From a virus, in the IMG/VR virus record IMGVR_UViG_3300017746_000143, positions 1-24,796 of that record: 24,796 nucleotides of DNA. One strand, written 5' to 3'. A program made the position numbers and the translations under genes. Positions 7,890 to 14,684 of this stretch are shown piece after piece. Below the pieces are notes generated by a model. The model had not been told where the DNA came from. It ran no database searches and saw only the letters and a program-made list of their open reading frames with translations. How positions within the stretch are numbered: the first letter of the stretch is position 1; each line of letters starts with the position of its first letter.

Positions 7890-8186
7890 CTATCTTTCAT
7901 TTAATTGTTTAAAACTATTTAATATAGCTGCTATATTTTGTGGTATTCTAATTTGTATACCTACAGGTGGAAAATATGAATTTTGTTTTAAATTAGGATT
8001 TGCAGTAGAAATAACCCACCATAAACTAGAATCACCATAATGTTTTTGGGCTAATTGATCATATCTGTCATTTTCTTGAGTAATAACATATATATCTGAG
8101 GAACTTAAGGGAGGGGATGGATACTTTGTAGTTCCAAAATATAAAAAATCTCTTCCAAATAAATTTGTATAATTGTATCTATTCAT
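7890..8186 (-). CDS. LysM-like baseplate wedge protein (gp53/gpX type)
   Basis: A 98-residue protein with a single LysM-like module at about residues 31-82: IYVITQENDRYDQLAQKHYGD, a WWVIS core, ANPNL and a closing strand PPVGIQIRIP. Small LysM-bearing proteins (T4 gp53, P2 gpX) join baseplate wedges or bind the tail tube end in contractile phages. In T4, gp53 holds neighbouring wedges together, so an equivalent role is likely. The gene lies between the 627-residue structural gene (13-base gap) and the hub-lysozyme gene (2-base gap), consistent with baseplate assembly. The ATG at 8186-8184 is preceded by AAAAAGAT rather than a Shine-Dalgarno site. Confidence 0.78.
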   Translation of the reverse strand: MNRYNYTNLFGRDFLYFGTTKYPSPPLSSSDIYVITQENDRYDQLAQKHYGDSSLWWVISTANPNLKQNSYFPPVGIQIRIPQNIAAILNSFKQLNER

Positions 8187-8199
8187 ATCTTTTTGGTTT

Positions 8200-10083
8200 T
8201 TATGTTGGTTCTATCATATTATTTATAAAATTATCAGTATTTGAACCTATAGCCTCTTCAGTATTATTAATATCAACTGAAGCTTGTTCTTGTTCGGTTT
8301 TAGAAGAAGGGACTGTAAAATTTTCTGTACCATCAGTACCATCATAATTATTTCCGTTTTGATTTCTTAAAGCAATATATCTTTCATCACCAAATTTAGA
8401 TATAAATGATGCACCTCCTTCTACAAGACCATCATAATTATTTTGTTGAATTTGAGGTACAAAATTATGGATAGGTTTAAATTCAAATCCAGTAACAGTC
8501 ATAATATGGGGTAGTTCTTTAGTTTTTTTCCCTCCATCATTTCTTCCAGATTTACTATTAGTATCAATTTCAAAGGGTGATTCTTTTGGATACGATAAAT
8601 TTAAACTTGTAATTATACCAGGTTGTTCATAACAATATCCACCCATAGTTAAATATGCTAAATTTCCTTGCATATATCCTTGTTGACTATAATCAGGTGC
8701 TAAACTAGAAGCTAAAAAGTTTAATTTTTGATACATAGGAATTAATTCATCTACAGATTGAGCAGCTAAAGTCCACCCCATAGATATTGATCTATTAAAA
8801 GAATTATACCTATAAAAACTTTCAGCTCTACCCATAAATTTTTCTTCAGACCAACCTGCTGAGTAATTATCTGAAAAACTATCTATATATGCTCTAAAAT
8901 GAATGTATGTTTTTAAATCATCATATTCATTACTTAATATACCTATTCTAAATTTTATTAAATCATTTTTAATATTATCTCCTTTATAAGAACCTACTAC
9001 ATTTGAAGAAAGATATAAGGGTAAGGCATTTATTTTATCTAAGGGACCATCTCCAGTTCCAATATTATAATTAGATAAATTTTTATTTCTTCTTCCAGGA
9101 TTACCTAAATGTACTCTATTTTCTATATTATCTCTAGTATAATCTAAAGTTGTAGATATTACAGATTGGTTTGATTCTGGGTTTTTTAGGGATCTAAAAT
9201 CAAGTAAAGTTTGGGCTTTTGAAGTTTTTGAATCTCCTACTGCTACTAATTCACTATAGTTAAGAAGATAAGGTTCTTCATTATTAGTTACTGTTACCCT
9301 TTTTAAAGATGTTTGACCAAGACCTAATGCTGATCCAGGACCTCCATCATATCTTAATATTTCATCCTTATTTAAAGAAATACTATTGAATTTTTGACCT
9401 GCAGTTGCAGATGTAGCTAAAATATTATTTAATAATCCTCCTCCAAATCCACCTAAAAAACCCCCAACACCTTGACCACTTGTAATGTTATCTAAAAAAG
9501 AACTAAAAGGATTAGTGGTTTGAGCTGCTACTCCCATTTTATAATCAACTAAATTAGTTAATCTATTTTCAGAAATAGGTTGAGATTTAGTAACTTTTTT
9601 AACATAAAAGGGTGCTGATAAAGGTAAACTATCAGATAAGAAATTAGCTATGTTATCAATAATTCCTATACCTGTATTAGCAGCATTAGCTGTTGTATTT
9701 GCAAAAGGATTTATACCTTGTTTTAATAAATGACTCCCAGCACCACTAAGTCCTACTTGAGCTAAAGTTGAAGTTGGTAAATAAATTCCATCATTTATAG
9801 GACCATTACTTGCTTGAGCTCTAACTGCTGTTCTAGATAGTAAATTTTGTTTTAATGCAAATTGTATTCCTTTTGGGCTTTTTAAATATTGAAATATTCT
9901 TGAAGTATCATCAGCAGTATGTTGTAAAGCATTTGCTCTTAGAAGGAAATCAGGACCACCAGTATCTCCAGGAGTACTGTCTATAGATGTAGTAATAAAG
10001 GGTTCTTTACTACTCCCTCCACCTATACGGTCTTTACCATACCTTAAAGATTTAAGGTCTGTTGTTAAATCTAAGAGTCCCAT
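8200..10083 (-). CDS. Large baseplate / tail-tube-cap candidate
   Basis: A 627-residue structural protein. The N-terminal ~170 residues are low in structure and Gly/Ser/Ala-rich, with a glycine-rich segment (GGFLGGFGGG) near 215. The region about 370-600 is a beta-rich unit with IHFRAYIDSFSDNYSAGW, KFMGRAESFYRYNSFNR, LNFLASSLAPDY and, near the end, MTVTGFEFKPIH. This organisation resembles tube-fold proteins at the baseplate end of the tail. Position between tape measure and wedge/hub genes favours a gp48/gp54-like tube-initiator role, but homology to those genes cannot be proved by eye. It starts MGLLD, as does the 67-residue protein 6 bases upstream, and both have PDF.L about 25-45 residues later. 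No late motif precedes it, so it is co-transcribed. Confidence 0.72.
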   Translation of the reverse strand: MGLLDLTTDLKSLRYGKDRIGGGSSKEPFITTSIDSTPGDTGGPDFLLRANALQHTADDTSRIFQYLKSPKGIQFALKQNLLSRTAVRAQASNGPINDGIYLPTSTLAQVGLSGAGSHLLKQGINPFANTTANAANTGIGIIDNIANFLSDSLPLSAPFYVKKVTKSQPISENRLTNLVDYKMGVAAQTTNPFSSFLDNITSGQGVGGFLGGFGGGLLNNILATSATAGQKFNSISLNKDEILRYDGGPGSALGLGQTSLKRVTVTNNEEPYLLNYSELVAVGDSKTSKAQTLLDFRSLKNPESNQSVISTTLDYTRDNIENRVHLGNPGRRNKNLSNYNIGTGDGPLDKINALPLYLSSNVVGSYKGDNIKNDLIKFRIGILSNEYDDLKTYIHFRAYIDSFSDNYSAGWSEEKFMGRAESFYRYNSFNRSISMGWTLAAQSVDELIPMYQKLNFLASSLAPDYSQQGYMQGNLAYLTMGGYCYEQPGIITSLNLSYPKESPFEIDTNSKSGRNDGGKKTKELPHIMTVTGFEFKPIHNFVPQIQQNNYDGLVEGGASFISKFGDERYIALRNQNGNNYDGTDGTENFTVPSSKTEQEQASVDINNTEEAIGSNTDNFINNMIEPT

Positions 10084-10089
10084 GTTATA

Positions 10090-10293
10090 TTATCTTGGTA
10101 AATTATCTAAATACTTTACTGGATCACCTGATGTTAAATTTGAAGGTGCTGGTTTACCATTTACTTTAGGAATACCATCTGCTGAGTAAGTATCATGTAA
10201 TTTTGATAATGCAAAATCAGGTGTAGATGGTGTACCACCATTTAACCCTGTTAAATTAGAGTTACCTTGTGTTAATTTGTCTAAAAGTCCCAT
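10090..10293 (-). CDS. Small structural-cluster protein, MGLLD family
   Basis: A 67-residue protein of unknown function with its own late-type motif 14 bases upstream of the ATG, so it heads the baseplate operon below it. It is rich in Gly, Pro, Ser, Thr and Asp, has little predicted secondary structure and ends with SGDPVKYLDNLPR. Its first residues (MGLLDKL) and the PDFALSKL segment echo the N-terminus of the 627-residue protein downstream (MGLLDL, then PDFLLRANAL), which suggests a shared N-terminal interaction segment or an old partial duplication. It may be a minor tail component or assembly factor. Confidence 0.68.
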   Translation of the reverse strand: MGLLDKLTQGNSNLTGLNGGTPSTPDFALSKLHDTYSADGIPKVNGKPAPSNLTSGDPVKYLDNLPR

Positions 10294-10307
10294 AATTATT
10301 GTTTTTA

Positions 10308-10319
10308 TTATAAATATTA
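10308..10319 (-). promoter_or_regulatory. Late-type motif before the 67-residue gene
   Basis: TAATATTTATAA on the coding strand, 14 bases before the ATG, followed by TAAAAACAATAA. It is a full match to the 12-base consensus shared by the structural genes. It lies directly after the tape measure stop codon upstream. Confidence 0.6.
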
Positions 10320-10321
10320 AG

Positions 10322-12322
10322 TTATTGTATTTGTCTAGAACCTACAGAAAAAGCTGTACCTACTTCAGTACTATCCATTTTTACTGTTCCTTCTTTGTTT
10401 AAAATTTGTTTTAATAACATATTTGTTTCACCCATATTGGCATTACCCCCTGCTCCGCCTTGTGTATTTATATTAGGAGAAACTGCTAAACCATCACCCG
10501 CTGCTGTTACTGTAGTAGCACCAAATTTATCTGTAATAGTAAAAGGTCCTGATCCTGGTGGTGCTACACCATCTTCTACGTTACTAAGAGACATTATACC
10601 ACCAACTGCTGCTGCTGTTGCTAATATACCCCCAACAACTAAAGGAGTTGCAGTACCAAATGACATAGCAATAGCAATTGCAGCTGCAGCTGCTGCTGCT
10701 ACTAATAATAATGGACCTAACATTTGAACTGTTTCAGAAAATTTTTCCATTGCTAGTGTTTGTTTTTCTTGTAAAGAAAGCATTTTTTCATTATTTAAAG
10801 CTGCTTGAGCATCTCTATCTAAATCTTCCTGTGCTTGTGTAGATAATGCTTCTTGAGTCATTAAACTATCTGCTAATTGATCGGCACTCATTCCTAGTGA
10901 TGCTGCTAATGCTTTTTGTTGAACAACATTCATACCTTGTAGTTCTTCTAAACTACCTGCTTCTTCAACTAATGCTCTAGCTAATGCTTCTTGATCTCCT
11001 GCTAAAGCTGCTGCCCTAGCTTTTTCTAAATTTAAATCTCTACCAATTAATAATTCTGCCTCTAATTCTTTTTGAATAGAAGATTCAAAATCTAATAATG
11101 ACTCCGCAGACCCTGCAACTGCACTCATTTCAATACCTAAAGATTTAGCTGTAGCAACTGCTTTTGTTAAACCACCTTCAATACCCATAGCATTAACTCG
11201 GGTTAAACCTGTTATTTTATTAGCTTCATCTAAGACATCTGATAATTTTAATCTAATCCCAAATTCTCTTTCAGCATCTAAAACTCCTTTAGCTTGTTCT
11301 TTTTCTAATGCTTTAAAATTTTTACCAGTAACCATAGCTAATTTAGCCATGTTACCTACTGCTTCTTCTGATAGATGAAGTCTGTTTAATGTATCTGCTG
11401 CACCAGCTAAAATATCTTTTTTAAATGCAATTGCAGTACCACCTAGCTCTTTATTTAGAGCCATTACAGTTTTTTTCTGTTCTTTTATAGATACAGCAGT
11501 GGATAGAAATGATCCACTAGTTTCTTTCATTTCTTTTTTAAATTCCTTAGCTTCAGCTTTGGACATACTAAGACCACGAGCAATTTCAGTTGTAGATTGA
11601 TCTGCCTTTTTAAATTGGTCAAATAGTTTACTAGCTAAACCAAATAAAGCACCTGCTCCTAACCCTGCGAGATCTAAATTTTTAACTATGTTCTTAGTAA
11701 CAGTACCTATTTTTTGGCCTGCGGTTGCACTTTTACCTAGGTTTTCTAATTGTACTTTAGATGCTTCATTTGCCTTATCTAAGTTAAAAAACTTATTAAG
11801 ATCACCCATTCCTAGCTTACTTAATAAACCAGTAAATGCCCCTGTAATTTTTCCTATAGCACCTAAAGAATCATCTTGAGCTTTAACTCTTTCTTCAATT
11901 TCTTTAGTAATTTTTTCTTGTTGGTTGTAAACTCCTACTAAAGCATTTGCTTCTTCATAGTTAATTTTTAATCCTTCTCTTTTAGCATTTTCAATTTTAT
12001 CAAGAACTGATTGTCTTTTTGATTCTATATCAGCAAGTTTTGATGCTACTTTAGCTTCACTAGCTTTACCTTTATTAGCTTGATCTTGAAGTTTATTTAT
12101 GGCTTCTTGATCTTTTCTAGATTGAGCTACTGCTTTTGAAAGATCTTTTTCGTAAACTTGAGTAAGTTTTTCTGCTTTTTTTACAGCATCATCCACTCCT
12201 TTACCAAACCCATTTGCAAATGTAGCCGCCAAAGATGCTAATGTTGAGTCTAATTGCAACATTATTTCTTTAAATTCCTGTGCCTCTTGTTTAGCTTTTT
12301 TTACATCGTCTCCTAATGCCAT
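10322..12322 (-). CDS. Tape measure protein
   Basis: Probable tail length determinant and injection-channel protein, playing the role of T4 gp29. The 666 residues are strongly helical: long Ala/Lys/Glu coiled-coil stretches over about 1-150 and 230-530. A long hydrophobic, alanine-rich segment at about residues 535-580 (LLLVAAAAAAAIAIAM, then VVGGILATAAAVGGI) could span a membrane, as in many tape measure proteins. A globular C-terminal part follows (GPFTITDKFGATTVTAAGDGLAVSPNI). Length is a little above T4 gp29 (590 residues), which would predict a tail near 100 nm by the usual 1.5 angstrom per residue rule. It follows the tail tube and chaperone genes, the standard position for this protein, and has its own late-type motif. 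Confidence 0.87.
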   Translation of the reverse strand: MALGDDVKKAKQEAQEFKEIMLQLDSTLASLAATFANGFGKGVDDAVKKAEKLTQVYEKDLSKAVAQSRKDQEAINKLQDQANKGKASEAKVASKLADIESKRQSVLDKIENAKREGLKINYEEANALVGVYNQQEKITKEIEERVKAQDDSLGAIGKITGAFTGLLSKLGMGDLNKFFNLDKANEASKVQLENLGKSATAGQKIGTVTKNIVKNLDLAGLGAGALFGLASKLFDQFKKADQSTTEIARGLSMSKAEAKEFKKEMKETSGSFLSTAVSIKEQKKTVMALNKELGGTAIAFKKDILAGAADTLNRLHLSEEAVGNMAKLAMVTGKNFKALEKEQAKGVLDAEREFGIRLKLSDVLDEANKITGLTRVNAMGIEGGLTKAVATAKSLGIEMSAVAGSAESLLDFESSIQKELEAELLIGRDLNLEKARAAALAGDQEALARALVEEAGSLEELQGMNVVQQKALAASLGMSADQLADSLMTQEALSTQAQEDLDRDAQAALNNEKMLSLQEKQTLAMEKFSETVQMLGPLLLVAAAAAAAIAIAMSFGTATPLVVGGILATAAAVGGIMSLSNVEDGVAPPGSGPFTITDKFGATTVTAAGDGLAVSPNINTQGGAGGNANMGETNMLLKQILNKEGTVKMDSTEVGTAFSVGSRQIQ

Positions 12323-12334
12323 ATGAGTATTTTG

Positions 12335-12346
12335 TTATAAATATTA
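12335..12346 (-). promoter_or_regulatory. Late-type motif before the tape measure gene
   Basis: TAATATTTATAA on the coding strand, a full consensus match 12 bases before the ATG and followed by CAAAATA. It falls in the 36-base gap below the frameshift ORF. Confidence 0.6.
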
Positions 12347-12358
12347 AAAAGAATAATT

Positions 12359-12643
12359 TTACTTATAACTAGACTTGTTTTTAAATTGAGGTCTTTTTAC
12401 TTGACCTTTGGAATTAACTAAAGAATCTTTATTTTTTGACTTATTTGCTCTTTCATTTTGAGCTTTATTATATTCATTTATCTCATGGAATGTAAATTTA
12501 CGAAGCCAAATAGGCATATTATATATTGTAAACCAATCATAGCCTCCATTTCCATGGAAGACTATGTTGTGTATTTGAGTAAATAAATTTTTTCTGTAAG
12601 TTTGACTATTTTCCAAAGTCAGGCCAAAAAAATCCAACCCCAA
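12359..12643 (-). CDS. Tail assembly chaperone extension (frameshift product likely)
   Basis: A 94-codon frame overlapping the end of the gp26-like gene by 38 bases, in the +1 register. As an independent gene it would need a TTG start at 12643-12641 with no ribosome site; its first in-frame ATG is far downstream, at NMPIWL. It more likely forms the C-terminal extension of the preceding protein by +1 or -2 slippage on a T7 run, giving about 326 residues in total. The sequence has an aromatic/histidine-rich core (IHNIVFHGNGGYDWFTIYNMPIWLRKF split over about 25 residues), a helix (HEINEYNKAQNERANKS) and a basic, disordered tail. Position immediately before the tape measure gene matches the G/GT-type chaperones of other long-tailed phages. 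Confidence 0.7.
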   Translation of the reverse strand: MGLDFFGLTLENSQTYRKNLFTQIHNIVFHGNGGYDWFTIYNMPIWLRKFTFHEINEYNKAQNERANKSKNKDSLVNSKGQVKRPQFKNKSSYK

Positions 12644-13340
12644 TTGGAATTGTTTTTGTTGTTTCGCTACCAGAGGGAAAAAAAGTTAAATCTACATCAG
12701 GAGATATTGACTTAATATATTCTCTTAAGGCACGAGCATCTCGTGCCAGTAGATATTTATCTACAAATTCTCGAATATCTTTTTTATCTGTTTTTCCTTC
12801 TACTGATAAAATCATATGTTTTAATCTTGTAGTAAGAGTAGGATCTTCATTTTTATTTATTTTCTTTAAACCATCTAATTCACGTTGGATTTTTACTTCA
12901 TCTCCATGATTTAATAATTTAAATGTAATTTCATTACCCGAATGAGGGAATGTATAATTAAATTCATTTTTACCTGATTTAAATAATTCTTCGTCTATTT
13001 CAATGTTATTTACATCAGTTAGATCAACTGTTTCTTCTACTCCTTCATATGTAAAATTATAATCCTTACCATACCCTAAAATACGAGCTGCGATCATAAT
13101 TGCATTTTTATCTCCTATTAATAAATCATTATAATTTATTTTAGAAACAATTAATGATTGAAATAGTTTATCTAATACTGTTCCTTTTTGGATATAAGAA
13201 GCATTAGTAAGAATATCTTCTTCTTTAGCAGTCATATATTTAATTTCAATTTTTCCTTCTGCTAAAGGAGAATCTTTAGAATATAAGTATCCTTTTGAGG
13301 GTAAATCTACAATTTCAGTAGCTAATTTAAATTCGGCCAT
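12606..13340 (-). CDS. gp26-like baseplate hub assembly / tail chaperone protein
   Basis: A 244-residue protein resembling the T4 gp26 base-plate family (208 residues in T4). Near the N-terminus, VDLPSKGYLY, then KIEIKYMTAKEEDIL recall the LPS...I.YRPF..KEEK signature of that family, followed by a helical region (LDKLFQSLIVSKI) and ARILGYGKDYNF. Later parts are mixed strand/helix, ending FFWPDFGK. It lies after the tube gene and before the tape measure gene, so it may also act as the tail assembly chaperone that holds the tape measure. The last ~20 codons contain two runs of seven T and overlap a second open frame. A late-type motif is 32 bases upstream. gp26 homology is moderate by eye; the chaperone role is inferred from order. 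Confidence 0.75.
   Translation of the reverse strand: MAEFKLATEIVDLPSKGYLYSKDSPLAEGKIEIKYMTAKEEDILTNASYIQKGTVLDKLFQSLIVSKINYNDLLIGDKNAIMIAARILGYGKDYNFTYEGVEETVDLTDVNNIEIDEELFKSGKNEFNYTFPHSGNEITFKLLNHGDEVKIQRELDGLKKINKNEDPTLTTRLKHMILSVEGKTDKKDIREFVDKYLLARDARALREYIKSISPDVDLTFFPSGSETTKTIPIGVGFFWPDFGK
12624..12632 (-). other. Probable +1/-2 ribosomal slippery site (T7 run)
   Basis: In the gp26-like frame the sequence reads GGA TTT TTT TGG. The seven T let a Phe tRNA on the second TTT move +1 and still read TTT, after which translation continues GGC CTG ACT into the 94-codon frame. A -2 shift gives the same frame with one extra Phe. A -1 shift reaches a stop within three codons. The site lies six codons before the zero-frame TAG. 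Confidence 0.6.
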
Positions 13341-13372
13341 AATCTTTATTTGTTAATAACGTTTTTGTGCGT

Positions 13373-13384
13373 TTATAAATATTA
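13373..13384 (-). promoter_or_regulatory. Late-type motif before the gp26-like gene
   Basis: TAATATTTATAA on the coding strand, a full consensus match 32 bases before the ATG. Its upstream edge touches the hairpin at 13384-13407. Confidence 0.6.
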
Positions 13385-13407
13385 ATGTAATAAACTTTTA
13401 TTACATT
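13384..13407 (-). terminator. AT-rich hairpin downstream of the oxygenase gene
   Basis: A perfect 11-bp inverted repeat (AATGTAATAAA / TTTATTACATT) with a 2-base gap, 12 bases after the oxygenase stop codon. The stem is AT-rich and is followed by TAATATTTATAA instead of a T-run, so termination would be weak. It may act as an mRNA 3'-end stabiliser or as part of the promoter region. Confidence 0.4.
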
Positions 13408-13419
13408 TCCACATAATTT

Positions 13420-14088
13420 TTAAAAAAATAATTTATTTGTTTTTGTATTTAGATCATAATAATAATGACCTTGAAAAGTTATTCTTGAATCTCCTTTTTT
13501 TAATTCAAATCCACCTATCCTATGATTTATATTTCCATTCCATATATGCAAACTTCCTAATTTATATTCTTTAGTTCCTGTTTTATAATCTAAATAAGGA
13601 GTAATTCCATTACATTCTATAAGAGATACAAAAGAATATATTTTATTAGTATCAATAGTAGGATAATAATCTAAAATACTAGTATCTACATGATAATTAA
13701 ATTCATTAAAAGGTTGAATATTATTAGCATATACATGAAATCCAGGAATAGTAAGATCAGGTTCTAATTCAGATGTTATTGAAGTAATTTCTGTAATTTT
13801 ATTTGTAATTTTTGTATATAACCAATGAAATGTTTCTAACAACACAAATTGGGTTTCTAACGTTATATCTTCTTTATGTCCCTCTAATCTATATAAAGCA
13901 TCCCCTAGAAGATATTCTGCTTTATATTGGTCTTTTAAAACTTCTATAAGGGGAGTATCTTTGTAGGGTAATAAATGTGAATTTCGATATTGAGAAGAAT
14001 GTTTCCAATATTGTTTTAAATTATATACTTCTTCTTTTATTAAATTAATTTCAGTAGAAGATAAAAAATCTGAATAGTTTTGAACCAT
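13420..14088 (-). CDS. 2-oxoglutarate/Fe(II)-dependent oxygenase
   Basis: A 222-residue oxygenase-like protein expected to use 2-oxoglutarate, O2 and Fe(II) to hydroxylate a protein or small molecule. The metal triad is visible: His133-x-Asp135 (NYHVDTS) and distal His189 (INHRIGG), with Arg202 (DSRITFQG), 13 residues on, as the usual 2-oxoglutarate anchor. Strand-rich surroundings fit the double-stranded beta-helix fold; the first 110 residues are helical. Such enzymes are common cargo in marine T4-like phages, but the substrate is not evident. The gene interrupts the tube-chaperone order of the tail cluster, has a terminator hairpin just upstream, a second hairpin just downstream and no late-type motif. 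It looks like an inserted accessory gene expressed at low level by readthrough. Confidence 0.82.
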   Translation of the reverse strand: MVQNYSDFLSSTEINLIKEEVYNLKQYWKHSSQYRNSHLLPYKDTPLIEVLKDQYKAEYLLGDALYRLEGHKEDITLETQFVLLETFHWLYTKITNKITEITSITSELEPDLTIPGFHVYANNIQPFNEFNYHVDTSILDYYPTIDTNKIYSFVSLIECNGITPYLDYKTGTKEYKLGSLHIWNGNINHRIGGFELKKGDSRITFQGHYYYDLNTKTNKLFF

Positions 14089-14106
14089 ATAGGTAAAATA
14101 AGAAAA

Positions 14107-14126
14107 AGCCTGGCAAAAGCCAAGCT
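14107..14126 (-). terminator. Intrinsic terminator after the tail tube gene
   Basis: On the coding strand AGCTTGGC-TTTT-GCCAGGCT followed by TTTTC: an 8-bp stem with one G-U pair, a 4-base loop and a short T-run. It lies in the 65-base gap after the tail tube stop codon and would limit transcription of the oxygenase gene. Confidence 0.7.
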
Positions 14127-14153
14127 ATTTTCTAATCAGGGGTGGGTAAAATT

Positions 14154-14642
14154 TTAGAAATTTAAAATACAATAATCAGGTTGTACTGTAAGTGAAATAT
14201 TTTGTGCTGTATCAACTGTATCCCAATTGTAATCTCCAAATGAAGCTTGAGTTATAAAAGCACCTTTAATAATCCATTCGGATACAATATCTCCTACAGG
14301 GCCAAGTACATTGAAAGTAAGATCTTTCTTATAGAAGTCACTATACCCATCACGACCAGTAACTGATTCATGATGCAAACGTACCCATTCCATAGTTGCT
14401 TGTGCACCTGAAGGGGTAATTGGGTCAAATAATGTTAAAGAGATTGGATCCCAAGTGGATTTACCTTTTACATATCTTGATACATTAATATGATTTAATT
14501 CAACTGTTCCCTGTGTTAAAGATACAGCCCCTACTTCTTTTACCAAATAAGCTGGAATACCGTCAATATACATGACAAATCTATTTGCTTGTTTTGGCTC
14601 AAAAGCTGTAAAAAATATTTCGTTTGGATCTAATACTGCCAT
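14154..14642 (-). CDS. 19: Tail tube protein (gp19-like)
   Basis: A 162-residue major tail tube subunit, the same length class as T4 gp19 (163). It would polymerise as stacked hexameric rings around the tape measure, inside the sheath. Visible features are the N-terminal PKQANRFVMYIDGIPAYLVK strand pair, the VKGKSTWDPISLTLFDP region typical of gp19-type tubes, WVRLHHESVTGRDGY in the middle and a C-terminal strand set (QNISLTVQPDYCIL). It directly follows the sheath gene as in T4. It has its own late-type motif and is closed by a terminator, giving a monocistronic, probably highly expressed unit. Confidence 0.92.
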   Translation of the reverse strand: MAVLDPNEIFFTAFEPKQANRFVMYIDGIPAYLVKEVGAVSLTQGTVELNHINVSRYVKGKSTWDPISLTLFDPITPSGAQATMEWVRLHHESVTGRDGYSDFYKKDLTFNVLGPVGDIVSEWIIKGAFITQASFGDYNWDTVDTAQNISLTVQPDYCILNF

Positions 14643-14659
14643 TTTATTATTTTATTTTA

Positions 14660-14671
14660 TTATAAATATTT
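14660..14671 (-). promoter_or_regulatory. Late-type motif before the tail tube gene
   Basis: AAATATTTATAA on the coding strand, one mismatch to TAATATTTATAA, 17 bases before the ATG and followed by TAAAATAAAATAATA. Confidence 0.58.
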
Positions 14672-14684
14672 ATCTTTTTAATTT

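Noticed and set aside
10621-10628. CTAATATA inside the tape measure gene, matching the host-type -7 element
   Set aside because: No TTTG-like element occurs 20 bases upstream on the minus strand and there is no gene start nearby.
10395-10727. A 110-codon plus-strand frame rich in Ala/Pro opposite the tape measure gene
   Set aside because: It mirrors the alanine-rich hydrophobic segment of the tape measure gene and has no independent support.
12359-12643. The 94-codon frame as an ordinary gene starting with TTG
   Set aside because: No ribosome site, no ATG near the start, and the start falls within the overlap; the frameshift explanation fits better, though an assembly error in the T7 run cannot be excluded.
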